A DNA stretch of 64,000 bases from Trypanosoma brucei gambiense DAL972 (Eukaryota; Euglenozoa; Kinetoplastea; Trypanosomatida; Trypanosomatidae), in NCBI RefSeq assembly GCF_000210295.1, contig NC_026744.1, positions 186,001 through 250,000 on the forward strand, read 5' to 3'. Position numbers and translations under genes: made by a program. Shown piece by piece: positions 41,015 to 50,569 of this stretch; the first letter of the stretch is position 1; each line of letters opens with the position of its first letter. The notes beneath the pieces are model-generated. The model was not told the origin of the DNA. It made no database searches and worked only from the letters and a program-made list of their open reading frames with translations.

Positions 41015-42979
41015 ATGTTCTTCACACATGGGCCGTCCTTTTCGCTTCGGTATCAAAATAGTGGACGGATTGGGGATGTTCATGTATTCATGAAGAACCT
41101 CTACCGCTTTTGGGTCTACAAGGGCCTCTGGTTCTCGTGCTTGGCGTCCTTGGTGGACTTTCTTAATAGCGTTGTCGTGTTCTGTCTCGTGGTATTCCTC
41201 ACAACAGTGTTTGATTGGCCGGTTGCGACCGCCTGCGACGAGGTGAGCTGTGGAACCGTAACCTTAACCCATCACATGCGCTTGCCCACCGAACGCGGTG
41301 CGAGTCATGTTCTACTTTGCTTGATTTTGTTGGTTTCCTCGGCTGCGTCGGCAACTTACGAGTTTTTGAAGTTTCTGGAGACATGTAGTTTGCAAATGGA
41401 AACCGAGAGGATGGTGCGCGTTATTGTTGATACGGGGTATACCAGTCCCTTTCACCGTTTGGCGCACATTTGGAGGCGTATGCGAGTCCAATCGGATGGG
41501 CACGAGGAGCTTCCTGATCACGGGCTCCCCTTTATCGGTAACATGGCGTGGGGTGACTTTCTTGACGAAGTTTGCGCCCGGATTCAGAGGGATCGCTCCT
41601 TTGGTGTGATTGAGCACAAAGAGTTTGATAGCCTTCGCGCCGTCCAAGCTCTTATGGTTTATGAGAACTACTTCATTACGTTCCACCAACACGGTATCTT
41701 GGAGCGGGGAGCACTGAAATACGCAGATGAAAATGTTATCAGGATGCTTATCCGCAGCCTGTTTGATGAATTCAGCACATTAGTTCGAGGCAAGGACCAC
41801 TTGACACTCTTACGTTGGAAGGTCGTAAAGTACCTGGTGGTGTATGCTCTTTTTTATCCATTTGTTGTAGCCCACTTCCTTCTTCGCGTTTTGGTCAAGA
41901 ATGCTGCCATGGTGCGCACTGATTGGGGAGGTTATATGACGAAGGACTGGAACAAACGTGCCCTCTGGACGTTTAGTCTGTACAACGAAGTACCGCATGT
42001 GTTGTCTGCGAGGATTGCGAGTGGACGGCAAATTGTGATGGAAATGATCTGCAGACTTAAACCCCATTCCAGTGGTAAGCGCTTCGTGTGCCGCATAGCC
42101 TCTGGGATCATCCTTGTCTTACTAAGTTTGTCACTGGTAAATACGTCGTTGTTGGTTTCGGGAAATTTGTGTGGCATTCCACTTCTTTGGTGGCTCACAG
42201 GTTCTATCGCAGCATTTTCTGTGTGCAACGAAACCCCACCAGTAGAGCGGGAGTACAATTACTTGCCTGACCTTGAAAGACTTGTCAAGCAGTTGCACTA
42301 CAGTCAAGAGGAGTGGAATCACTCTGGGGAGTCATTCTACAGTGCCGTCACTTGGGACTTTTTAGAAAGTCGGTTTTCTGTTATTATCAGTGACATTGCT
42401 CGGACGTTGTTTATGCCGTGCATTCTTCTCGGCCTTTTGTTTGACGGTAGTTTGCCTGCCCTTATGGAGTGTGTGCAGTCAGAGTCTGTGCGCGTGGATG
42501 GGTTAGGTTCTGTTGCACGAGAGGCGGCATTTGACTTTCAGCTCCTTGGTGATGGTAATGACTACCCTCTGGCTTACCATCTTAGTGAGAAACTTCTCAA
42601 ATCGATCGCTAGCTTCTCCGCTATCTACCCCAAGTGGATGTTGAAGCACATGCCTGACGCGGTGCCACCAGCTGATCAATCTGGAGGTAGTGCAACTTCA
42701 GGCGCACTAGACATTTTAGTGACGAAGCTGCGCAATAGAGTCGATGCAGAAACAGAAATGCAAGTGCTGGGTGACCCGTCAGTGAGCGCGTTGGGCGTGG
42801 TAAACTCAGAAGCTGAGATTACTCGCAGTTCAGCGCTACTTGGTAAAGGCACTGCGCACGAACGGGAGCAACTGTTCGTCTCGCATATGATGCAATCAAT
42901 CTATGCTTCGAAGAGCTTCGGTATCGATTCTCGCACTCTTAGGACTGCTAAAGAAGGGAGAGAGGGATGCGGGACATAA
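41015..42979 (+). CDS. ATG9: autophagy membrane protein ATG9
   Basis: 654 residues from ATG 41015; ATG 41090 (codon 26) is an alternative that still keeps the whole core. ATG9 is the multispanning lipid scramblase that seeds the autophagosome. The first membrane segment follows FWVYKGLW at about 30-38. Further segments are near 90-115, 275-300, 365-400 and 450-470. The motif LYNEVPHVLSAR at about 322-333 matches the family's RxFNELPH core motif, and YNYLPDLERLVKQL with an amphipathic region follows. It is shorter than yeast or human ATG9 (about 840-1,000), lacking long cytosolic tails. In trypanosomes autophagy also remodels glycosomes during differentiation (known biology; link here inferred). 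Confidence 0.9.
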   Translation: MFFTHGPSFSLRYQNSGRIGDVHVFMKNLYRFWVYKGLWFSCLASLVDFLNSVVVFCLVVFLTTVFDWPVATACDEVSCGTVTLTHHMRLPTERGASHVLLCLILLVSSAASATYEFLKFLETCSLQMETERMVRVIVDTGYTSPFHRLAHIWRRMRVQSDGHEELPDHGLPFIGNMAWGDFLDEVCARIQRDRSFGVIEHKEFDSLRAVQALMVYENYFITFHQHGILERGALKYADENVIRMLIRSLFDEFSTLVRGKDHLTLLRWKVVKYLVVYALFYPFVVAHFLLRVLVKNAAMVRTDWGGYMTKDWNKRALWTFSLYNEVPHVLSARIASGRQIVMEMICRLKPHSSGKRFVCRIASGIILVLLSLSLVNTSLLVSGNLCGIPLLWWLTGSIAAFSVCNETPPVEREYNYLPDLERLVKQLHYSQEEWNHSGESFYSAVTWDFLESRFSVIISDIARTLFMPCILLGLLFDGSLPALMECVQSESVRVDGLGSVAREAAFDFQLLGDGNDYPLAYHLSEKLLKSIASFSAIYPKWMLKHMPDAVPPADQSGGSATSGALDILVTKLRNRVDAETEMQVLGDPSVSALGVVNSEAEITRSSALLGKGTAHEREQLFVSHMMQSIYASKSFGIDSRTLRTAKEGREGCGT

Positions 42980-43280
42980 CAACTTGAATTGTTATAATGT
43001 CTTCCGCGCTTGTTGAAAAGCGGTTACTGTGGAATGCACTAGGATGTTATCCTAAGTAATTGTCGGAATTGGAATTACACGTTTGGCATCGTTCTTCTTA
43101 TTTGCCGTGCGCACTACTGTGGGTGTTTAGTTCAGGCGATGATTCGTTATACTTCTCCTCTCTGCCCTTATTTTCTATTGATTACCGTGGGTGTATCTCT
43201 ATGCCGCTCTAGACTTCTTGTCATTCTTTCCTTTATTCCACCTTATTGCTGTTGTTAAGGTGCGAGGGTTCCCGTAACCT
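42980..43280 (+). other. intergenic region with tandem splice signals
   Basis: C/T tracts at 43150-43175 and 43215-43255 with AG at 43211-43212 and 43258-43259. The latter leaves a 5' UTR of about 21 bases. No gene seen. Confidence 0.6.
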
Positions 43281-43706
43281 ATGGATTTATTAGGAAGCCA
43301 AATCGCTGCCGCACTTGAGGAAGGTAGCAGGAAGAGAAAAAGAGACGTGGAGGAGGGCTGTTCAGCGCTCGTTAGCCACGTTAATAGTACGTTGGACGTC
43401 ATTACGACGGATGTCCGGAACACACTCACGGAGCAGCATTGTGAAATGGAGGAACGGGTCAATAGATTGATGAAAATGGCAGGTGATTTTGCGACAGCAG
43501 TGGACACATGGCAAAAGAAGGCATCTGATTCCGTCTGTGCGGTGGAGAGCCAGCAACAACTGCTGTGGGAATTACTACAAGACGTGGAGAAACGCGCCCA
43601 AGAGAGGAAGAAGGAGATGTTAAAGCGGCAGGAGCAAAGAATGGAAGAGTTACGCACAATGTTGCTGGAGAGAATACAAAAAGCAGAGGCGAGTATGCAG
43701 CTGTAG
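43281..43706 (+). CDS. small coiled-coil protein, function unknown
   Basis: 141 residues. After MDLLGSQIAAALEEG there is a basic cluster (SRKRKRD, residues 16-22) that could act as a nuclear signal. The rest is a nearly continuous amphipathic helix, ending in a strong heptad region at about 95-140 (AQERKKEMLKRQEQRMEELR). There is no proline break and no catalytic motif. Such proteins usually serve as oligomeric scaffolds. It is accepted as a gene because it has an ATG just after a tract/AG, uniform coding composition and a coherent structure. The 192-codon open frame on the opposite strand is its shadow. Confidence 0.72.
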   Translation: MDLLGSQIAAALEEGSRKRKRDVEEGCSALVSHVNSTLDVITTDVRNTLTEQHCEMEERVNRLMKMAGDFATAVDTWQKKASDSVCAVESQQQLLWELLQDVEKRAQERKKEMLKRQEQRMEELRTMLLERIQKAEASMQL

Positions 43707-44094
43707 GTGGTGGGACCCCTGGAGACCCCTCTTCCTTCCCAGCCCCATGCTCGTGACGGCCGTTCAGCTTCCAGCACAAAACCACAGTTTTTCCGAGTCG
43801 GTGACCTTCATTGTTTCTTTCTGCCACACGATTATTGTCTTCGCATATAGAGTTATCAGTTAGTTGTTTCTATTTTTTTTGCAGGCTTCCTTCTATGTAA
43901 CTGTATGGTAGGCGTATTATTCCTCTTTTTTTCCCTAAACACAAGAAAATGGAGAACTGGGACGAGTCAAGTCACTCATTTGTCCTGAGTTTGTTAGCGT
44001 GTTTCTTCCATGATTTTTGCTTCTTTTTTTCTTTCGGTTTTTTTGTTAAAGGGTTGATTATCGGAAGGCCAACGTTTTTTCCACTGTTTAGCGT
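43707..44094 (+). other. intergenic region, coiled-coil gene to J protein
   Basis: T-rich stretch at 44018-44050 with AG at about 44050 is the probable acceptor for the J protein. No gene seen. Confidence 0.55.
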
Positions 44095-45210
44095 ATGCGC
44101 CGCTTTGTTTCCCAACAAGACGGAAAAGCTACGGCGCTATGGACTAATTTGCCGCATGCAAGGGTTTCTTCCGCTTTCTTTTCATCGCTGACACACGAGT
44201 CTCGTGTCGTGCAATCCGTTACTTGCGTTAGGCGTGTGTTGGCACCTCCGACTCCCTCCATATATCCTGCATTTCGTAATGCATTTAAGAGCACCAAACG
44301 ATGGCAGGGAAGTACAACTTCAGCAGGTGGGGATTATTACAAACTGCTTGGCGTCAAGCCGGATGCGTCGCAAGATGAAATAAAAGCGGCCTATAAGAAA
44401 TTGGCACTAGAGTTCCACCCAGACCGAAATCACGACCCTGGTGCAGAGGAGATGTTCAAGAACATTTCCGAAGCGTACAACATTATTGGGAATAAAACAA
44501 GGCGGAAGGAGTACGACATGCAACGTAGGGCAGAAACGTCTAATGCTGGTAGCGCGAGGAGCTCATACCATCCAGGAGGGGCCGCGTATCATAGCCCGCC
44601 GGGCTATCAACACATCTCAAAAGAGGAGGCAGACAAGATCTTCCGCGATTTGTTTGGTGGAATGCGCGTAGACCAGATATTCCGCGACTTTGAAGAAATG
44701 CAACGTGGGACTAGGAGCGGTGGTCGTTCCGGGTTCCCGCGAGAGTTCGGTGCCGCGGATTGTTCGTTTCGACCATCATTCAGGAGTGAGTCAACGCGAG
44801 TGTACACCGATGGGCTCGGTAACCGTATGGAGGAACGCACCTTTACGGATTCTCACGGTAACACATACACCGTTCATACAACAACTAGCGAGCAGCCGAA
44901 CGCCAGCATGAACCAGCGGGCGGAGGATTATTACAGCGGACATGCAAGTAACAGTGGCGGTGGGCGATTTCGTATGGGAAACTCTTCCTTCAGGGTAACC
45001 CCACGAGATGCGGCAAATGATTTTGGAGCAAATTATTTCGGGATTAGAACTCACGGAAGGCATCCCGCCGTGGCGATGATGATACTTGTGGCGTGGTCCA
45101 TAGTGCTCGGCACACTTCTCTTCGCGACGCTTGCGTTTTTTGTCTCGCACCCATTCTTTACTTTCGCGGTTCTGTTTTTAATACTTTTGAAGCGGATGCG
45201 CCTTTTTTGA
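44095..45210 (+). CDS. J-domain protein (DnaJ/Hsp40), membrane-anchored, probably mitochondrial
   Basis: 371 residues. The N-terminal ~75 residues are basic, S/T-rich and acid-poor, suggesting a mitochondrial presequence. The J domain lies at 80-143 (YYKLLGVKPDASQDEIKAAY; HPD at 108-110; final FKNISEAYNIIG...RRKEYD), so it can stimulate Hsp70 ATPase. There is no cysteine-rich zinc finger and no typical C-terminal substrate domain, so it is type III. The middle contains an EERTFTDSHGNTYTVHT repeat-like strand region. The last ~45 residues form one or two hydrophobic segments (MMILVAWSIVLGTLLFATLAF) ending KRMRLF, a tail anchor or hairpin. It may recruit mitochondrial Hsp70 to a membrane site. 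Confidence 0.85.
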   Translation: MRRFVSQQDGKATALWTNLPHARVSSAFFSSLTHESRVVQSVTCVRRVLAPPTPSIYPAFRNAFKSTKRWQGSTTSAGGDYYKLLGVKPDASQDEIKAAYKKLALEFHPDRNHDPGAEEMFKNISEAYNIIGNKTRRKEYDMQRRAETSNAGSARSSYHPGGAAYHSPPGYQHISKEEADKIFRDLFGGMRVDQIFRDFEEMQRGTRSGGRSGFPREFGAADCSFRPSFRSESTRVYTDGLGNRMEERTFTDSHGNTYTVHTTTSEQPNASMNQRAEDYYSGHASNSGGGRFRMGNSSFRVTPRDAANDFGANYFGIRTHGRHPAVAMMILVAWSIVLGTLLFATLAFFVSHPFFTFAVLFLILLKRMRLF

Positions 45211-45968
45211 GAACTGTGTTTGTGGGACTTGCTCCTTTTATATTCCTATGCACGACACCACTTGTGGATATGGGGTGCCTTTATCTATTTGTTGTTGTTG
45301 TTGTTGTTCGAACGTGCTGGTTTCTGTCTGTTGTGTGTGTTGGATCAAGTTTCTTCCCCCGAAGGCCTTCCAGCACGGAAGGTGTTTTTTGTTCCTCCGT
45401 ACTTGGCTGGGTACCTCTTTGCGAAGTATCACCACCTATCGTGTTCGTCACTCTTCACTGACTATACGGGCGTTTCCTGTTTGGTTGTTAGTGTTTTCCT
45501 CTCCTTCGCTTTGTCTTTCATTCGTCTATTTTGTATGTATGTGTGTCTGTCTCCTTCAAGGTCAGGAAGGTGTTTCTTTTCTGTGTCCTTACAGTTTCTT
45601 TTCCTTTTCCAACTTTTCCAATTTTGACACCCAAACCTAAACGTTCGGCCTTTCATATGTTCGTGCACTCTACGTTTGCCCATGTATGCGTCATATCAAG
45701 CTGTTGCGCTCGTGAGTGAACAAGTCAAACCTAAGAAAAAATAAAACCGAAAACACCTACTCGAAGGACGCAGGGTCAGCATCATCGACTCGTGGCAAAA
45801 TAATCTACCATATTTACAGACGCAGGGGATCGTATTGTACAAACATAATACGGAGAAAAGTATATAAAAAGAAGCCACCCACATATAAATAAATATACAT
45901 TTCGTGTTGGCATACGTGCATTGCCCATCATCATCACTACTATTATTATCATTATTATTGTGTGAACA
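45211..45968 (+). other. intergenic region, J protein to ribokinase
   Basis: T-rich at 45220-45650, A-rich at 45730-45900, then an ATC/ATT-rich run before the ATG. The AG at about 45591-45592 after a C/T tract is one candidate acceptor. A 135-codon hydrophobic frame here begins at a non-ATG codon and looks like translated poly-pyrimidine. Confidence 0.6.
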
Positions 45969-46970
45969 ATGAGTGCTGCCGGCGTTAAGAGCGGGAACAG
46001 ATGCATCGCAGACACTCCTATTGTCGTGGTTGGCGCTTGCTTTGTGGACTACGTCGCCTACGTTGATCACCTTCCACAGGTTGGGGAATCGCTCAGGTGT
46101 CGCAGTTTCAGCAAAGGTTTTGGTGGTAAAGGCTCTAACCAGGCCGTCTGCGCTGGACGTCTGGGAGCATCCGTTTCAATGGTGGGCGCTGTGGGAACTG
46201 ATGGCGATGGTGCGGATTACATCGCGAACTTCCAAAGGAATGGCGTCCAGGTGTCGAATGTTTACCGAATGGAAAACACCTCAACGGGGCTCGCGATGAT
46301 CTTTGTTGATTCCACTACGTCCCACAATGAAATAGTGTTTTCGCCCAACGCCACCGGTGCCCTTACAGTGGATTATCTCCGTAAGCAGTCCGATAACTAC
46401 AACAATTTTTTCGGCCCCAAGTGTCGCTACATCATTTTACAGAACGAAATTCCAGTTGAAACAACGCTTGACGTGCTTAAGGAGGCCCATACGCGCGGTA
46501 TTTACACTGTCTTCAACGCTGCCCCCGCTCCTTCGGCGGACGAGGTGGCTGTTGTTAAGCCTTTTCTTTCATATGTGTCACTGTTTTGCGTGAATGAGGT
46601 GGAGGCATCGATGATCACTGGTATTGACGTGAAAGACACCCAGTCCGCCATCCTTGCTACGGAGGAAATGCAGAAGTTGGGTGCACACAGTGTTGTAACG
46701 ACTCTCGGAGGAAACGGCTACGTTATTGGCGAGAAGGGCAAACCACCACGACACTTGCCCAGTATCACTGTGAAGGCTGTGGATTCCACTGGTGCTGGCG
46801 ACTGCTTCGTTGGTGCCATGGTGTTTTATCTGTCGATGGGCAAATCCCTCGAGGAGTCCTGCAAGAGGGCGAATATGATTGCGGCAATCAGTGTTCAGCG
46901 GCCAGGCACCCAATCATCCTATCCCACACTTGACGAGCTGCCTGCTGAGGTGAAGGAATGCAAAATATAG
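45969..46970 (+). CDS. RBK: ribokinase (PfkB family sugar kinase)
   Basis: 333 residues, somewhat longer than bacterial ribokinase (about 310). It phosphorylates D-ribose at O5 with ATP, feeding the pentose phosphate pathway or PRPP synthesis. The N-terminal sugar-binding block is GGKGSNQAV at 52-60; NEVEASMITG at 209-218 is the conserved middle block; the C-terminal PfkB signature DSTGAGDCFVG at 272-282 contains the anion hole GAGD (275-278) with Asp278 as catalytic base. The chain ends CKI, which fits a relaxed peroxisomal PTS1, so glycosomal location is plausible (inference), in line with other sugar kinases of trypanosomes. The closest alternative, adenosine kinase, lacks this exact N-terminal block. 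Confidence 0.94.
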   Translation: MSAAGVKSGNRCIADTPIVVVGACFVDYVAYVDHLPQVGESLRCRSFSKGFGGKGSNQAVCAGRLGASVSMVGAVGTDGDGADYIANFQRNGVQVSNVYRMENTSTGLAMIFVDSTTSHNEIVFSPNATGALTVDYLRKQSDNYNNFFGPKCRYIILQNEIPVETTLDVLKEAHTRGIYTVFNAAPAPSADEVAVVKPFLSYVSLFCVNEVEASMITGIDVKDTQSAILATEEMQKLGAHSVVTTLGGNGYVIGEKGKPPRHLPSITVKAVDSTGAGDCFVGAMVFYLSMGKSLEESCKRANMIAAISVQRPGTQSSYPTLDELPAEVKECKI

Positions 46971-48634
46971 GACGCACGTGTGGATTGAGACGTTGTTGTG
47001 TGGCGGGAATCAGATTCGTTCCCAAGGAAATAAGTATAGAGGTAAAAGAACAGCCACCCCCGCTTGTACTAATTTAGTAAGAATGATATCGAGGTAAAGT
47101 CCACCTTAGGAATGAGTTTATGTATGTGTGCATGTGTGTGTGTGTGTGGGGGGATGTGGAAGGATGCCACCAGTGACGCAAAATTAAAAAAAGATACGCA
47201 CATGTAAATATGGATGTATTCGTGTGCATGTATACGCGTACATAACTGCGTTTCCAAGTGAGTGGAAAAATGAAAGAGGAAACACAACAGGAAGTATGTG
47301 TATAGTATTTTATTTTTGTACATGTACCGATTCCCTCGTAAGGGCAGAGTTTGTGCGTATCGAAGGGGTGTGGCGAGGAGGTGGTGGACGATCGCAAAGT
47401 GAGGACGAAGGGTGAAGCGTATGGGTGCTCTACTGTTTTCCCTTTCTTTTTTCTTGTTTTAGACAACTGAAAGGATTTTCTATGTCGTTGTTATTGCTAC
47501 ACTGTAAGACATGGGAGGTTCTTTGTACTTACTGAAAACGGTAATTTAATTTTAGCGAATTCATTTTTTCTTTGTTCTTTTTTTTTACCTTTTGGATAAT
47601 ATCGTTGGCATCAATATCATCATCATTATTATTAATATTATTAGTTTTGCTGGTTACCGCCTTGATATGTCACCTTAAAGGTAAATACCATTAAATGTGG
47701 TGTGCCCACACGGAAGGCACTGAGCCCTTCACGGGATGAATGCCAATTGGGAGTAGTTACTCAGATATGTTTGATGCTTAACCGTATTGCACGCGAAATG
47801 GCGAGAGGAATGGTTTCATTCGGTACAGTTGCCCCGAAAACTGTCTGGTGTGTGGGCGCGTCACGTCTCGCAATTTCCCCCCTCGTTCCCACTTTTTTTC
47901 CATTTTAATGATTGTTTTGTGTTTTTTTTTTTAACAACCCATTTACTGCCGGCCATATGAAGCTGTGGGTTTAATATGATTCCGAGGCAGTTGGAGTGGG
48001 AGTTGGGGAAGTGGGACACATTTTCTCTATACTTCGGCTTTCAGCCGTCTGCGTTCGCCAGACTTTCTTGTGTTTTGAGTGTGCTGAATCTGAATCCGAA
48101 AGTGTTATTTTGTCGATTTGTACTATCGATTAGCGATACCAATGCTAGCCGTATTATTATTATTATTACTTCTTCCATCCTTTCTTTGTTCTCCTTTTTT
48201 TGTTTGTAAATTTTCTCCTCTTGCTGTTGCTGGCGCTCTTGCGTTATCCCATTAAAAGTGTGAAGATTGTGCTTACGTCCTATCGTCCGTTTGTTTCGCA
48301 TCAGCAGTAAGGACGAAGGAAGGAAAAAAAAATAAGTAAAGCAGAAGATATATTTACAAGTAACTCTGGAGGAACAAGAGAAAGCGTGAGAGAGAACGAC
48401 AACGCCGCTTGCACGCGGAGGAGAAAAAGGGCGAAAAGTTATTCATATTTGAGAAGAAACTAGAAAGCAAAGGAAGACACAATACACGTTTTCTTTTAAC
48501 CCCTTTTCACCTCTACCATCTTCTCTCACCAGCTCAGCCAACACGCGCCTCCGACTCTACTCTACTTTATCCTGGTCTGCCCTGTGGACAGGTAGCGTAA
48601 CGACTGATTCTTGTGATATAACGTCTTGCACATT
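46971..48634 (+). other. long intergenic region, ribokinase to basic protein
   Basis: 1.66 kb with GT repeats near 47126-47150, ATT/ATC triplet runs near 47610-47645 and 48150-48170, and no convincing coding frame. It probably contains the ribokinase 3' UTR. Confidence 0.6.
48487..48532 (+). promoter_or_regulatory. predicted trans-splice acceptor for the basic protein gene
   Basis: A strong C/T tract at 48487-48530 is followed by CCAG with AG at 48531-48532. The 5' UTR would be about 102 bases. Confidence 0.6.
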
Positions 48635-50569
48635 ATGAGCGGATATGGCGAATCTATGCATTCACTAAGAGAACCCGTTTCACCCTGCCCACGCCGCAGG
48701 TCTCTGGGGTCCACCCCTTTGGAAAGGCAGCGCTCGTACTCGCGCGGGGGCATGGTGGGTTCGCCGGTCCCTGATGATATGTCTTTTACGCTGTCGCCGC
48801 TACCGTATTTCCCCAAACGGACCCGTAGTGTTACATTTGAAGAAAGCGATGAAGCCCCTGTACGTGAGGAGCGACCATACTACTCATGGGACGACCGACA
48901 CGGTTTGTCGGACAAGCGAGGATTCGACGATAATGGCGCAGCAGTAGCGGTACGAGACGGTGGGGAGGAATGCCATTATGCTCGCAGTGGCGCTGCTGGG
49001 AGGCGTGAGGAGGGGGATCAACGGTACCGTCCGTTTGTTGTGGCAGGCACAACATTTAAAATCCCACGCTCACGTTCTCAAAGTCGCCAACACCGCGAAG
49101 CTGAAGAAAAATTGGCGATGTCGACCTTTTCCTATCCTGAAATAAGGAAGGTGGAGGACTTCTGTACTCAACTATTAAGGCCCTTAGAGGAAAATGAGCC
49201 ACCGCAGCGAGAGGGGTATAGAGGTGCCCATACAAATGAAGGAGTTAATGCTGGAAATGATGCGGGCCAACCACCAGAGATTACTCCTATCCGGAAAGCA
49301 AAAGCGACACTCAAGTCTGGGTTAAAGACCGATTACGTGAGTCGTGCTAATTGTGACTTACAGAGAACAGTCGCTGATCATTTGCCTCGCAGGAGGGGAC
49401 GCTCAAATAAAAGAGAAGCTTCCAGGCCGAAGGAAGAAGAATCTGAAGAGGAAGGGTACTCCATGGAAGCAAGCGTGGCACCGCATGAAGCGAAACAAAA
49501 GACCACCAGATGTGTAACTACTGCAACTCCACAGTGTGGTGTCGGTGTAGGGGGCGCTTCGCGAAGGCGCACGCGGTGCGAGTCAGTGGAGGGAGGTGTT
49601 GTGCATTCCACTACCCAAAAATGCATTCATGTGATAGATATCCACAACGCGGAGGAGGAAATCAAATCCCTTCCAACGGAAATTACGGCCACTGTGAGTT
49701 GCGTTGTGAAGGGGCTGCTGGACGACCTTTCCAACCAGAGTTTCCCTATTATAATTAAACCGTGCAAGAGCGGGGGACTGAAGCAAGTGGAGGTTCATTT
49801 GGTTGATGGAATGGGTGACGAGGAACATGGGGACTGGATGCCGCAAAGGGTTGTGGCAAGTGCTCCGCAAAACCGTAAAAGGGCGCCACAGAAACGTGCA
49901 GCCGAAAGGTCTGTTCCGTCAGTCAGTTGTAAGAAAGAGTCATCCGCCACACCTCTTGTTGCGCCTGAGGTTGTCCCTGTAGCAAAAAGAAGTCTTCCGC
50001 GTCCTGCTGCGCCTCCACTGATTGATGAGTTGAATGGGGGTGAAGAGCCGGTGCTACTTCGCCGGTCTGGAACTATGCAGAAACGGCCTGCTCGCTCCGT
50101 TTCCTACATTTCAGTCGATACCGATGACATGACAGAGGCAAACGAAACTTCCGCCACTGTGCGACGACCACAATCGGCTCCCAAAAGCACAACCACCACA
50201 ACACGAAGGTGTCGCAAAGCATCTGCCACCGCAGTGGAAGCCCCAACGTGTCATCCACCGCTCAGTAACGTTACTCACAGCTCCCCGATCCCGCCGGACC
50301 CATTTTTGGCTACAGAAGAGGATCTGGAATCCATTGTTGAGGAGCCTGTCACTCTCCGCCGGAACGGGCACTTCAACAAACCCACCTCTGATTGGAATAG
50401 CTTCGCTAATGACGACTCCGACGTATTAGACAATTTTCTTGTCAAGTTCGTTCCAGAAAATGCTGGTTTAATGCTTGCAAGAGCTAACATATGCACGAGG
50501 AAGGGGCGTAGAAAAACCAGAGGAGCGGCGTTGAGCCTCCCCCCAAGTATTGGGGGGAGAACGCGGTGA
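48635..50569 (+). CDS. basic, largely disordered protein with a C-terminal repeat, unknown
   Basis: 645 codons including the stop, from ATG 48635; a TTG nine bases earlier is ignored. It is rich in R, S, P, E and T, with clusters of basic residues (RRRGRSNKREASRPKE, PQNRKRAPQKRAAERS) that resemble nuclear signals. A short folded-looking stretch lies at about 330-400 (ITATVSCVVKGLLDDL, then a beta-like KQVEVHLVDG). A motif EEPVxLRRxGxxxK followed by an acidic patch occurs twice, at about residues 470 and 568. Two basic-rich linkers surround it. I know no family with this layout. The repeats may be short docking motifs. A nuclear or cytoskeletal role is possible but not supported. Confidence 0.75.
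   Translation: MSGYGESMHSLREPVSPCPRRRSLGSTPLERQRSYSRGGMVGSPVPDDMSFTLSPLPYFPKRTRSVTFEESDEAPVREERPYYSWDDRHGLSDKRGFDDNGAAVAVRDGGEECHYARSGAAGRREEGDQRYRPFVVAGTTFKIPRSRSQSRQHREAEEKLAMSTFSYPEIRKVEDFCTQLLRPLEENEPPQREGYRGAHTNEGVNAGNDAGQPPEITPIRKAKATLKSGLKTDYVSRANCDLQRTVADHLPRRRGRSNKREASRPKEEESEEEGYSMEASVAPHEAKQKTTRCVTTATPQCGVGVGGASRRRTRCESVEGGVVHSTTQKCIHVIDIHNAEEEIKSLPTEITATVSCVVKGLLDDLSNQSFPIIIKPCKSGGLKQVEVHLVDGMGDEEHGDWMPQRVVASAPQNRKRAPQKRAAERSVPSVSCKKESSATPLVAPEVVPVAKRSLPRPAAPPLIDELNGGEEPVLLRRSGTMQKRPARSVSYISVDTDDMTEANETSATVRRPQSAPKSTTTTTRRCRKASATAVEAPTCHPPLSNVTHSSPIPPDPFLATEEDLESIVEEPVTLRRNGHFNKPTSDWNSFANDDSDVLDNFLVKFVPENAGLMLARANICTRKGRRKTRGAALSLPPSIGGRTR

Noticed and set aside
43199..43777. A 192-codon minus-strand frame
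   Set aside because: It lies opposite the 141-residue coiled-coil gene and is its shadow. The + strand frame has an ATG after a tract/AG and a coherent helix.
45220..45627. A 135-codon hydrophobic + strand frame after the J protein
   Set aside because: It starts at TTG rather than ATG and lies in a T-rich 3' region. Its hydrophobicity follows from poly-pyrimidine codons.
47702..47908. A 68-codon + strand frame in the ribokinase 3' gap
   Set aside because: It starts at GTG and has no domain or nearby splice signal.
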